46,904 nt of DNA from assembly GCA_902778175.1 (NCBI GenBank), contig CACYWT010000044.1, positions 1 through 46,904 of the forward strand. The letters are read 5' to 3'. This stretch comes from an uncultured Ruminococcus sp. Its GTDB lineage: Bacteria; Bacillota; Clostridia; Oscillospirales; Acutalibacteraceae. The notes beneath the pieces are model-generated. The model saw nothing but the letters and a program-made list of their open reading frames with translations. It was not told the origin of the DNA and ran no database searches. Made by a program: the position numbers and the translations under genes. Shown here piece by piece: positions 17,656 through 26,056 of this stretch. Numbering within the stretch: the first letter of the stretch is position 1; every line of letters begins with the position of its first letter.

Positions 17656-18942
17656 ATGTCCTTGGTACCTGCAAGATGCAAAAACTGCGGCGCTTTTATT
17701 TCGGCGGATGATTCTCATAAATTCATTATCTGCCCTTACTGCAGAAAAAAATATTCGGCGGAGGAAGCTATCAGGAATTTCAATGAATCCGAAAATGACG
17801 GAGAACACGAAATACTGAATGACGAAAACTATATCGACCGTTCCATATCGGATTTCGTTATCGTAGGCGGCGTACTGCAAAGGTATAAGGGCGAATCCAC
17901 GATCGTTTCCGTTCCTTCCAATGTCAGGGAAATTTCTTCAAATGCATTCCAGGGGCTGAGCCAGATCTCTCTTGTTACCCTTCCGGAAGGTCTGCGCATT
18001 ATTCAGAAATCGGCTTTCAGGAATTGTATCTCCCTTACCTCAGTTTATATCCCCCAGAGCGTTACAAAAATCGGAGAATACGCTTTCGAGGGCTGCTCTG
18101 CGCTTACCGCCGTCAATATTTCGGATAATATCAGAAATATCGGGACAGGCGCGTTCAGGAACTGTTCCTCGCTGTCGCTTATCCATGTGATCTCCGGCGT
18201 AATGGATATAAGCAATTCGCTTTTCGAGGGCTGCTCCTCACTCAAAGAACTAAGAATAGCCGACGGCGTTACCCATATCGGCAGCTCCGCCTTCAAGGAC
18301 TGCGCTTCGCTTTCAAGACTTTATATCCCCGACACCGTCACGGGTATAGGCGACCATGCATTTGCAGGCTGCAATTCTCTGACGTCGATCTATCTCCCCG
18401 AAAGCATAGTGAATCTCGACAGCGGCGCATTCATGAACTGCCGCTCGCTCAGAAAGATAATCCTCGGCGAAGGGATACGCAATATAGGCGACGGCGCCTT
18501 CGAGGGCTGTATCTCGCTTACCGCAATTGCCCTGCCCGACAGCGTAAGATCTGTCGGAAGAGGCATCTTCAACAAATGCTCAAGCCTTTCCGAGATCGCA
18601 TACAGTCCCGATCTTCTGCCGACGCTTGACCGCGGAACAGTCTGGTCGGGCATCACCTGCAATCCGTTTGAAGGCTCGCTCATGTCCGAAAAATACGACA
18701 ATATGGGACAGTGTCCGCGCTGCGGCGGCAATATGGTCTTTGTTACCAGAGAGGACAACAGACAGGACGAAACCAACTCAAACGAAAATGTTCCGGGATT
18801 CCTGAAAAAAGCATTTTCGCGCTCGCCCCTGCTCCAGAAATTCCAGCCCAAAACAAAGCAGCAGGCAGGCTATTATGATTCAAGCTATTACAAATGCCTT
18901 TCCTGCAAATTCAAAAAATTCTTCAGGCAATCAGATGAATAA
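17656..18942 (+). CDS. Cytosolic BspA-like leucine-rich-repeat protein with zinc ribbons at both ends
   Basis: A 428-residue protein with no signal peptide. The N-terminus has a C8-x2-C11 and C26-x2-C29 zinc ribbon. Residues about 75-315 hold roughly nine LRR_5 (BspA-like) units of about 23 residues with the theme AFxxCxSLxxIxLPxxVxxIG. The C-terminus has a second cysteine pattern, CPRCGG ... CLSC. Most BspA-like LRR proteins are secreted adhesins; the zinc ribbons and missing export signal suggest an intracellular scaffold or protein-interaction role. The start at 17656 is set by GAAGGGGGTG just upstream and by the promoter. It is monocistronic with a strong terminator, and on the opposite strand from its neighbours. 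Confidence 0.92.
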   Translation: MSLVPARCKNCGAFISADDSHKFIICPYCRKKYSAEEAIRNFNESENDGEHEILNDENYIDRSISDFVIVGGVLQRYKGESTIVSVPSNVREISSNAFQGLSQISLVTLPEGLRIIQKSAFRNCISLTSVYIPQSVTKIGEYAFEGCSALTAVNISDNIRNIGTGAFRNCSSLSLIHVISGVMDISNSLFEGCSSLKELRIADGVTHIGSSAFKDCASLSRLYIPDTVTGIGDHAFAGCNSLTSIYLPESIVNLDSGAFMNCRSLRKIILGEGIRNIGDGAFEGCISLTAIALPDSVRSVGRGIFNKCSSLSEIAYSPDLLPTLDRGTVWSGITCNPFEGSLMSEKYDNMGQCPRCGGNMVFVTREDNRQDETNSNENVPGFLKKAFSRSPLLQKFQPKTKQQAGYYDSSYYKCLSCKFKKFFRQSDE

Positions 18943-18947
18943 ATCCA

Positions 18948-18981
18948 GGCTCCGCACAAATGATAATGCGGAGCCTTTTTT
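18948..18981 (+). terminator. Terminator of the LRR gene
   Basis: GGCTCCGC pairs with GCGGAGCC and is followed by six T residues, just past the stop codon. Confidence 0.95.
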
Positions 18982-18998
18982 CAGGCAATTCAGAACAG

Positions 18999-19033
18999 CA
19001 AAAAGCACAGCCTGTTACGACTGTGCTTTTTGC
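18999..19033. terminator. Bidirectional terminator between the LRR and htrA genes
   Basis: AAAAAGCACAG pairs with CTGTGCTTTTT. The A-run and T-run let it work on both strands, and it probably ends the minus-strand htrA operon about 170 bases past its stop. The remaining bases 19034-19199 are AT-rich and hold no gene. Confidence 0.85.
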
Positions 19034-19199
19034 CAAAGGAAGGGATAATGAAAAAACAACAAAGAGTTGATATAGAAATTTGTCAGTTCTATGATGATAT
19101 TATAATACCATATATTTTTGTGTTTTTCAATACATTTTTTCAAAAAATTTAAAAAAACTTATAATTTTTTTAAGAATCTGCATTCAGGCGGTCTTGATA

Positions 19200-20489
19200 C
19201 TAATCTTTATCAGCTTTAAGAGTAACGCTTACATCAAATTTTTTGCCGTCCTTTGATTCCTTATTCTTTCTGTAAACGGAAACCGTGATCCTGTCATCAG
19301 GTTTATATTTATCCAGCTCCACGATCATATCTTCCATAGAGGATATATCAACTCCGTTTACAGCGGTGATAATATCGTTGACCCTGACATCAGTGCCGGA
19401 AAGAGAACTGTCGCTGTCGATCCTGGTTATCAGCACTCCGCGGGGAACATTGTTCGCCTTGGACATATAAAGCGTACAGCTTTTTCCCGAAATGCCGAGT
19501 TTTACGCGGTCATTCACATATCCGTATTTTATCAGCTTGTTGACAATATCTATAACGGTATCGGACGGTATCGCAAAGCCCATTCCCTCATAATCCACAG
19601 CCGCGATCTTTGCCGTATTCATGCCGATCACCTGGGCGTGTTCATTCAGCAGCGCTCCTCCCGAATTGCCGGGATTTATCGCGGCGTCTGTCTGGATATA
19701 ATGAACATATCCTCCGCTGAGTATCCTTCCGACAGCGGAGATCGCGCCCTGCGTCAGAGAATTGGCAAATTCCGAGCCTCCGGGATTGCCGAGGGCAAAG
19801 GCAAGCTGTCCGACCTTTAAGGAATCCGAATCGGCAAATTCCGCCGCGCTCAGATCAGAAGCGTCTATCTTGATAACGGCAATATCCGTCTTTTTATCCA
19901 CACCGATGATCGTCCCGATAAATTCGCGGTTATCGGACAGCGTTATCATAACTCCGGTCTTTGTCGAATCGTCCACAACATGACTGTTTGTGGCGATATA
20001 ACCGTCATCGGTTATGATTATTCCCGATCCCTGAGAAAGAGCGTCAAGGGTATAATCCATTCCCTCCTTGTAAGAGGTTATGCATACGATAAAAGGCGCC
20101 GCTTTTTCATAGACCTTCGACGCTATCGTTGTCGCCTCTGATTTATCGTCTGGAATGCTTTTCGCGCTGATCTGCGGCCCGTTCAGATCGGGACCTGCCG
20201 ACGGGGACGCAGGTTTTACGGTATCCTTTATAAATTCATTTGTCATCTGCCCGGAACGCTCTGATTCCGGAGATACAAAGCCGCCGGACATACCGAAAAG
20301 CACAAATGCCGTTAACACTATCGCCATAGCGCCGAGAACACAGATCAGTGCGGATCTGCCGCCTGTATTTTTCTGCTGCATCGCATAATACGGATAGGAA
20401 TATACCCCCTGGACCGGAGAGTAATACTGTCCGGGCTGAGCGGCAGGATAACCCTGTCCGTAATAATTATTTCCGAATGATTGATTCAT
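19200..20489 (-). CDS. htrA: HtrA/DegP-like membrane-anchored serine protease
   Basis: A 429-residue envelope quality-control protease. It has a cytosolic Tyr/Gln/Pro-rich N-terminus (1-45), one membrane helix (about 47-66), a linker, a trypsin-like domain and one PDZ domain (about 330-420). The catalytic triad is H170 (TNSHVVDD), D202 (KTDIAV) and S276 in NPGNSGGAL. The ATG at 20489 is chosen over a GTG 18 bases upstream because an AAAGGAG site lies between them. It follows the histidine kinase gene by 40 bases. The regulator-kinase-protease order resembles CssRS-HtrA in Bacillus, suggesting that misfolded protein stress induces the protease. The specific sensor identity is inferred. Confidence 0.95.
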   Translation of the reverse strand: MNQSFGNNYYGQGYPAAQPGQYYSPVQGVYSYPYYAMQQKNTGGRSALICVLGAMAIVLTAFVLFGMSGGFVSPESERSGQMTNEFIKDTVKPASPSAGPDLNGPQISAKSIPDDKSEATTIASKVYEKAAPFIVCITSYKEGMDYTLDALSQGSGIIITDDGYIATNSHVVDDSTKTGVMITLSDNREFIGTIIGVDKKTDIAVIKIDASDLSAAEFADSDSLKVGQLAFALGNPGGSEFANSLTQGAISAVGRILSGGYVHYIQTDAAINPGNSGGALLNEHAQVIGMNTAKIAAVDYEGMGFAIPSDTVIDIVNKLIKYGYVNDRVKLGISGKSCTLYMSKANNVPRGVLITRIDSDSSLSGTDVRVNDIITAVNGVDISSMEDMIVELDKYKPDDRITVSVYRKNKESKDGKKFDVSVTLKADKD

Positions 20490-20529
20490 CAGCCGATCTC
20501 CTTTCACAGACCGTCATTCCGGTCTGCTG

Positions 20530-22119
20530 TCACGGGGATTTCTTTTCTGTCTTTTTAGGGATATAGAATTCAAACTCCGTATAATTTCCGTATTCACTCT
20601 GAGCCGAAATATCCCCTCCGTGCTTGCGTATAATGCTGCGCACGAGATACAGCCCCAGACCAAGTCCCTTTTTATCCTTGCTTCGTGATTTGTCGGTCTT
20701 GTAAAAACGCTCGAATACCAGCGGCAGTTCGGAATTTTTGATACCCTGACCGCTGTTTTTGATACGGAAGTTCACCCTCGAAGCTGTTTCCGTTATACCG
20801 AATTCTATATATCCTCCGTCATCAGTGAATTTGACCGCATTTTCTATCAGGTTGTAAATCACCTGATGCAGCAGATCCTTATCCCCGTAAACGAGAGTTG
20901 ATTTTATATTGTCAAGACCGCGGATATCAATATTTTTTCTTTCGATCTCATATTCAAAGGTAATGACGATCGTTACAAGCGTATTGAAAATATCGAAGGT
21001 CTGATTATTGATCTTCAGCTCGCCGTTGTCTATACGGGAGAGATTGAGCATTGAATGTACAAGTCTTGACAGACGCTTGATCTCTGTGGAAACTATATCA
21101 AGATAATATGTATGTTTTTCCGGAGGGATAGTACCGTCAAGTATGCCGTCTATGAAGCCGGAGATCGTAGTCATAGGTGTTTTCAGCTCATGCGAAACAT
21201 TTGCAACGAAGCTGCGGCGCGTATTCTCGGAGGAAGACAGTGATTCAGCCATATTATTGAATGAAACTGCAAGCTCGCCGATCTCGTCATTGGTAGTTTC
21301 CTTGATCCTGACGGAGAAATCGCCCTTACCGAAAGCCTTTACCGCATCAGCCATCTGTTTGAGCGGCTTTACCATATTATATGACGCTACGCTTATCGCA
21401 AGGATAGAGAGGAGCAGCGCCACCACTGACGAAAGGATAAACCAGCGCAGTACCATTTCGGCAAGGTTGGTAAAGATAGGGTCATCAGAGGTAACGATTA
21501 TCACGCCTACTTTATAGTCAGATGCATATTTACCGACGGTAGTTTCGCTCTGACGCAGCATAAGCGGCATTGCGACCACATAATGATCCTTTTCATAGAA
21601 GCCGTCAAGATTGCCCCTTGCGGAATATTTTCCTGTTTCTGCCGCTATAGCGGCAATATTCGGTCCCACCTTGGAGCCGAGATGATATTTGTGTGTTTCC
21701 GGATTTGAAAAGGTATGTACATTTCCTTCGGGATCAAGTATGATTATGTCAATATTGTTGATCGCGCTTGTATTGTCGAGTGTTCCCTGAAACACCTCGC
21801 GGTTTTCAACATCAAGAAGAGTGATCTCTCCCTTGGCGTTTGTACTTACACGGTACTGAGAAACAGCATATTTAGCCAGAGATTCGGTTTTTGCTTCAAG
21901 ATCACTGATCTGCATATTCGTCCAGTAATTCGACAGTATCACCATCAGCACGATACCGAGGACAAGAAAGCTCAGGAAAACGATTATCATACTGACGCTG
22001 AGGTACTTGGTAAACATAGATTGTTTATAGTACACCTTTGTCGGCAGGAAGGAACGGAATTTATTCCATGCTGCGGAAACGGAGCTTTTCACCGAAGAAA
22101 AATTATTCTTTAACCTCAA
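20530..22119 (-). CDS. Membrane sensor histidine kinase
   Basis: A 529-residue two-component kinase. Helices at about 40-63 and 224-248 flank an extracytoplasmic sensing domain of roughly 160 residues. A HAMP linker follows (about 247-299), then HisKA with phospho-acceptor H310 in NVSHELKTPMTTI. The ATPase domain has N (NLIENAVKF), G1 (SGQGI) and G2 (GLGLGLYL) boxes. Its start overlaps the regulator gene by 17 bases, so the two are coupled. The signal is not evident; the downstream htrA suggests envelope stress. Confidence 0.95.
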   Translation of the reverse strand: MRLKNNFSSVKSSVSAAWNKFRSFLPTKVYYKQSMFTKYLSVSMIIVFLSFLVLGIVLMVILSNYWTNMQISDLEAKTESLAKYAVSQYRVSTNAKGEITLLDVENREVFQGTLDNTSAINNIDIIILDPEGNVHTFSNPETHKYHLGSKVGPNIAAIAAETGKYSARGNLDGFYEKDHYVVAMPLMLRQSETTVGKYASDYKVGVIIVTSDDPIFTNLAEMVLRWFILSSVVALLLSILAISVASYNMVKPLKQMADAVKAFGKGDFSVRIKETTNDEIGELAVSFNNMAESLSSSENTRRSFVANVSHELKTPMTTISGFIDGILDGTIPPEKHTYYLDIVSTEIKRLSRLVHSMLNLSRIDNGELKINNQTFDIFNTLVTIVITFEYEIERKNIDIRGLDNIKSTLVYGDKDLLHQVIYNLIENAVKFTDDGGYIEFGITETASRVNFRIKNSGQGIKNSELPLVFERFYKTDKSRSKDKKGLGLGLYLVRSIIRKHGGDISAQSEYGNYTEFEFYIPKKTEKKSP

Positions 22120-22807
22120 ATTTATAACCTACTCCCCATACGGTTTTCAGCGCCCATTTATCGGAGACGCCCTCTAACTTTTCACGGAGTCTTTTTACAT
22201 GGACGTCAACGGTACGGGAATCGCCGTAATAATCGAAGCCCCATACTTCGTCAAGGAGCTGATCTCTCGTGAAAACGCGGTTCGGGTTGCTTGCAAGATA
22301 GTAGATCAGTTCCATTTCCTTAGGCGGAGTATCTATCTGTTCGTCCTTTACTCTCAGTTCATAATTAGTCAGGTTGATAACGAGGTTATCGTAGCTGACT
22401 TCCTTATTTGAGGTATGTTCCTCAGCCGCAGGGAGGGTATCGTTCACTCTTCTGAGGACTGCCTTTATTCTTGCAACGATCTCTTTTGTTTCAAAGGGTT
22501 TTACAACATAGTCATCGGCGCCAAGCTCAAGTCCGAGCACCTTATCGAACACTTCTCCCTTTGCCGTCAGCATAATGATCGGGCATTGAGAGGTTTTTCT
22601 TATTTCCCTGCACACCTGCCAGCCGTCGAGAACAGGAAGCATGATATCGAGCATTACGAGGTTAGGTTTTTCGGTTTTGAATTTTGTTACAGCCTGACCT
22701 CCGTCATTTGCGATAACGACCTCATAGCCTTCTTTCTCTATATAAAGACGCAGAAGCTCACAGATATTGATATCGTCATCTACGACCAGTATTTTCCCCA
22801 TACTCAT
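22103..22807 (-). CDS. OmpR/PhoB-family response regulator
   Basis: A 234-residue DNA-binding regulator. The receiver domain carries the acidic pair near D10-D12, phospho-acceptor D54 in VMLDIMLP, the switch Thr in MLTAKG and the Lys in VVKPF. The C-terminal winged helix ends in DSRTVDVHVKRLREKLE, the recognition helix region. It is first gene of the regulator-kinase-htrA operon, with AAAGGTGAG upstream of ATG 22807. It probably activates htrA and possibly its own operon. Its cognate DNA site was not identified. Confidence 0.96.
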   Translation of the reverse strand: MSMGKILVVDDDINICELLRLYIEKEGYEVVIANDGGQAVTKFKTEKPNLVMLDIMLPVLDGWQVCREIRKTSQCPIIMLTAKGEVFDKVLGLELGADDYVVKPFETKEIVARIKAVLRRVNDTLPAAEEHTSNKEVSYDNLVINLTNYELRVKDEQIDTPPKEMELIYYLASNPNRVFTRDQLLDEVWGFDYYGDSRTVDVHVKRLREKLEGVSDKWALKTVWGVGYKFEVKE

Positions 22808-22867
22808 ATTTTTCTCACCTTTCTTTATTGTATTATTTTTTCATAAAAATACAATATTCTATTATGA

Positions 22868-22896
22868 ATTATACCTCAAAATATTCTTTCCGTCAA
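22868..22896 (-). promoter_or_regulatory. Promoter of the regulator-kinase-htrA operon
   Basis: Minus-strand TTGACG and TATAAT with a 17-base spacer, about 60 bases before the regulator start and directly after the ABC permease stop. Confidence 0.75.
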
Positions 22897-22908
22897 TGTT
22901 ACTTTTTT

Positions 22909-23736
22909 TCATCTGACTTCCGTTTTGTTGAAAATGATAAGCCCTGCCGCCGACGTTATGACAAAATATGCCACAGCAGTAAGCACCGGAACAAACCACC
23001 GTCCGGATATTACCATCGGCTGTACCGATATGAAACTCTCCATAAGCAGATATTTTGAAAAAGATGCCGCGTTTTCGTTAATGCTCGTGATTATATTCAG
23101 AAGAGATGATATCAGCATCGGCGCGGCGATCGCAGCAGCAGCCGCAAAACCTGTCCTGCGGAAGATCACGCACAGCATCAGAAAAAATGACGCCGTCGCC
23201 GCCAACAGTAATATATATGTCATTATTATCAGAACCATCTGTCCGGCTGTGACTTTGATGCTTTTGTCAACAATGAACAGAGCTGTCACCGCTCCCGATC
23301 CGACATATGCAGCCGCAACGATCAGTATATTGATAATCCCCGAAATGAGTTTCGACAAATATACATCTGTCTTTCTGCAGCCGCGGACAATGCTGTTTTT
23401 CAGCGTTCCCATGGAATATTCCGAGGAAAGAAACGCGCATACGCAGGCGGCGGATATGAGCCATATCCCTCCGTCTGTGAAAAAGATATTGGTGTATGAC
23501 CAGAAATTATTTTCCGGCAATGAACTGAGCGCCGTATCAAGCAGCTCGGTATTAAGCCCGTATTGCCGCATCAGGGCATAGGATATCGCTATCTTGTCCC
23601 CCTTCTGCTCCCAGAAATAATTGTACAGCAGAGTCATGGATACGCCGAGCAGTACCGCTATGACAATGCAGACGATCAGGCTCCGGCTTTTGCTCAGCCG
23701 TTTCAGCTCTGCTCTGATAAGCCCCGGCATATTCAT
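22909..23736 (-). CDS. ABC-2 type exporter permease (BcrB-like)
   Basis: A 275-residue integral membrane protein with about six hydrophobic segments, starting near residue 20 and ending near 268. It is the membrane half of an exporter of the bacitracin/lantibiotic-resistance type. It starts with an ATGA overlap on the ATPase gene, a strong sign that the pair forms one transporter. There is no extracellular loop domain of the BceB kind. The substrate cannot be read from the sequence. The stop is 13 bases before the regulator promoter region. Confidence 0.88.
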   Translation of the reverse strand: MNMPGLIRAELKRLSKSRSLIVCIVIAVLLGVSMTLLYNYFWEQKGDKIAISYALMRQYGLNTELLDTALSSLPENNFWSYTNIFFTDGGIWLISAACVCAFLSSEYSMGTLKNSIVRGCRKTDVYLSKLISGIINILIVAAAYVGSGAVTALFIVDKSIKVTAGQMVLIIMTYILLLAATASFFLMLCVIFRRTGFAAAAAIAAPMLISSLLNIITSINENAASFSKYLLMESFISVQPMVISGRWFVPVLTAVAYFVITSAAGLIIFNKTEVR

Positions 23737-24632
23737 TCCTCCTCCATTTTTTTGATGAAATATCTTTCCGCTCCGCTGTCGGAGGTATTGACCCCCGTCA
23801 CGGCAATATCATTATTGAAAAGCTCATTCGTTATCCTGCCGATATTATCCACCCGAACGGAAATAATAAGCGTATTTGAAGATGTGACCTCAACCTTATC
23901 GGTGGAAAGAAATCTTCGCAGTATATCCGCCGCTTTCACGGGAGAATCCGTCCTTATTATCGTTTCAGCCGCGCATTTTTCCGCAAGCTCCTTTGCCGTC
24001 AGCTCCTCGACGAGCTTTCCCCGGGAAATTATCCCGTAGCGCGTTGCGATCTTCTCCAGCTCACCGAGAATATGACTTGAAATGAATATCGTCTTGCCCC
24101 TTTCGCGGTTCAGTCTGAGCAGCAGCTCCCTTATCTCCGCAATACCCGTCGGGTCAAGCCCGTTTATCGGCTCGTCAAGTATCAGAAACTCCGGGTCGCC
24201 TATCATAGCCATTGCTATGCCCAGGCGCTGTTTCATTCCGAGGGAAAAATCCCCGGCTTTTTTCTTTCCTGTATCGTCCAGCCCGACAAGCTTCAGCAGA
24301 TCGTCCGCCTGATCTGTGTTTTCTCCGGATATCGTACACAGCAGACGAAGATTTTCCCTTGCCGTCATATTGGTATACAGCGCAGGTCCTTCCACAAGAC
24401 TGCCCGTCTTTCTCCTTGCGGAATAAATACTTTCCCCCGGCATAAGGGAAAAGCTCCCTGAGTCGGGCTTTGCAAGACCGAGTATCATGCGGATAAAGGT
24501 GGTTTTTCCGGCTCCGTTCTTTCCGACAAAGCCGTAGATATCTCCCTTTCCGACGCAGAGGGAAACATTATTTACAACTGTCTGCTTTTTATATATCTTG
24601 GTAAGATTTTCGGTTCTGAGTACATATTCCAT
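23733..24632 (-). CDS. ABC transporter ATPase (BcrA-like)
   Basis: A 299-residue ATP-binding subunit. Walker A is GKNGAGKTT (37-45), the signature is FSLGMKQRLG (129-138), Walker B is FLILDEP (149-155), and an H-loop lies in ISSHIL. The signature departs from LSGGQ as is usual for this export subfamily. The C-terminal 80 residues match the extension seen in BcrA-type ATPases. GGAGG precedes the ATG. It pairs with the overlapping permease gene and follows a 104-codon gene by 18 bases, so all three are probably one transcript. Confidence 0.95.
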   Translation of the reverse strand: MEYVLRTENLTKIYKKQTVVNNVSLCVGKGDIYGFVGKNGAGKTTFIRMILGLAKPDSGSFSLMPGESIYSARRKTGSLVEGPALYTNMTARENLRLLCTISGENTDQADDLLKLVGLDDTGKKKAGDFSLGMKQRLGIAMAMIGDPEFLILDEPINGLDPTGIAEIRELLLRLNRERGKTIFISSHILGELEKIATRYGIISRGKLVEELTAKELAEKCAAETIIRTDSPVKAADILRRFLSTDKVEVTSSNTLIISVRVDNIGRITNELFNNDIAVTGVNTSDSGAERYFIKKMEEE

Positions 24633-24650
24633 AATGTTTCCTCCGTCGTA

Positions 24651-24965
24651 TCATGCCTTTACTGTTTCTATTTCTATTATTATGCGCGACTGTCTGAGGT
24701 ACATAATGCGAAATTCCTCACCCCTTGCGGCTTCCGCCTGCAAACGGCAAAGCTCATCAATGCTCATTGCCCTGCCGAAAACATATTCCCCGTCGCTTAT
24801 CCTGATCTTGTACATTACGGTGAACTGAAATGTATTCCCGTCGATCTCGAAAACCGGAACAAGACAGGTTTCCTCATATGCTCTTTCATCTATATCCCGG
24901 CGCGCTGTTTCCTGTCTTTTCAGGGGATGTCCCTTTATCATACGCTTTGCTGTTTCCCGTGTCAT
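24651..24965 (-). CDS. 104-residue hypothetical protein upstream of the exporter
   Basis: A small soluble protein with no recognised family. The first 30 residues are rich in Arg and Lys. The rest looks like an alternating beta-strand domain (CLVPVFEIDGNTFQFTVMYK, then RISDGEYVFGRAM) ending in a strand RIIIEIETV. No membrane helix, helix-turn-helix or cysteine pair is visible. It is the first gene of the exporter operon, directly below the AT-rich palindromic region. It might be a regulatory or accessory factor, but nothing proves that. Confidence 0.75.
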   Translation of the reverse strand: MTRETAKRMIKGHPLKRQETARRDIDERAYEETCLVPVFEIDGNTFQFTVMYKIRISDGEYVFGRAMSIDELCRLQAEAARGEEFRIMYLRQSRIIIEIETVKA

Positions 24966-25343
24966 AATACCCCTCGCAAATTTACATTTTGTATAATATA
25001 ATGATATTATCCTGTTTGTATCAAACTATTTGTAATATTTTAATAGTATAATACAATTTGTATTATACTAATTGTATTTAATTCGGTTTATATACCGAAA
25101 GTCGTAATTATACGATGACCAAGAGCAATATACTCTTTGTATAATATAATAAAATTATACAGATACAATATTATACATAAAGTAATATTTTCAGTAATTA
25201 TACAGATATCAATATTATACAATAAGTATTATTTATTATATTTATACAATAATCAATATACTATCCGTAATATATAAATAATATATACATTCAGTTGTAT
25301 ACTAATCGTAGATAAATACAATATTTTTACTTAGTGTATAAAG
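24966..25343. repeat. Very AT-rich intergenic region with repeated TATAC-type palindromes
   Basis: A 378-base region without a gene, far richer in A and T than the flanks. The phrase TTGTATAATATAAT occurs near 24989 and 25138. AATTATACAGATA occurs at 25153-25165 and 25196-25208, each followed by CAATATTATACA. Several GTATAATAC or ATTATAC boxes fill the rest. It precedes the exporter operon, so operator or promoter clusters are plausible; simple AT drift is the alternative. Confidence 0.6.
25044..25070. promoter_or_regulatory. 27-base perfect palindrome, candidate operator
   Basis: Two 13-base arms, TAGTATAATACAA and its exact complement, surround one T. It is 79 bases upstream of the small gene heading the exporter operon. 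The length and symmetry suit a dimeric repressor, though a foldback structure in AT-rich DNA is also possible. Confidence 0.5.
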
Positions 25344-26030
25344 TCATTTCCTCATCAGTGTTTTAAGCTTTGCTTTGACCTCTTTATCCACTCGCAGTGA
25401 ATCGCATATTTTTCTGATCGCGCGGTTATGGGTTTCTGCGGAAAGCATATTATTTTCAAACAGCGGCGCAGTCCTTTCAGGATATTTCAGATAACATTCC
25501 GCCGCAAGCCATGCCGCGCCCATAGACGAATAATATGCATTTGTATTGACAGCTTCAAGCTCCCTGAGCGTCCTGTCGATATATTCATCATTGACGAAAT
25601 AATCAAGCAGCATCACCGCGCCGAAACGGGCATAGAATTCCTTGTCCGAGCGGACATACGGTATGATAAATTCCCACACGCGCTGCTGATTTTTTTTTGC
25701 GCCTGCAAATTTCAGCGACGGACAAAAGCTGTCGCAGACTGCCCAGTTATCTATCATCGGAACAAAATCCCTTATCAGCTCCAGACGTCTTTCCGTATCG
25801 TTCTTTATATATCCGATCAGCATTCCGCGCAGCATGATCTCTTCATAATAGATATCCTCGCCCTCAAGCGCCGCCTCACCCTCGTCTGACGCAAGCTTCT
25901 TTGCATATTTGCGCAGCGCAGGCAGACGGATGCCTATCATATTCTTTACTCCGGGTATGAGAGAGGACGAAAAATCCCTGAGTGAATCCTCGCCCATTGA
26001 AAGAAGATCGTTTCTTATATATTCCTTCAT
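25344..26030 (-). CDS. DNA alkylation repair protein, AlkD-like
   Basis: A 228-residue all-helical HEAT-like protein of the AlkD/AlkC family. These are DNA glycosylases that remove N3- and N7-alkylated purines without flipping the base. The block MIDNWAVCDSF places W96 and D100 four residues apart, as are the catalytic Trp and Asp of AlkD. Length fits. It follows recQ by 26 bases on the same strand, making a small DNA-repair unit. Upstream region of the next operon begins directly at its stop. Confidence 0.9.
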   Translation of the reverse strand: MKEYIRNDLLSMGEDSLRDFSSSLIPGVKNMIGIRLPALRKYAKKLASDEGEAALEGEDIYYEEIMLRGMLIGYIKNDTERRLELIRDFVPMIDNWAVCDSFCPSLKFAGAKKNQQRVWEFIIPYVRSDKEFYARFGAVMLLDYFVNDEYIDRTLRELEAVNTNAYYSSMGAAWLAAECYLKYPERTAPLFENNMLSAETHNRAIRKICDSLRVDKEVKAKLKTLMRK

Positions 26031-26056
26031 AGCCGCATCATCTACTTTCCGTATAA

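Noticed and set aside
24966-25343. Possible CRISPR array
   Set aside because: Repeats are short, imperfect and irregularly spaced, and no cas gene is near.
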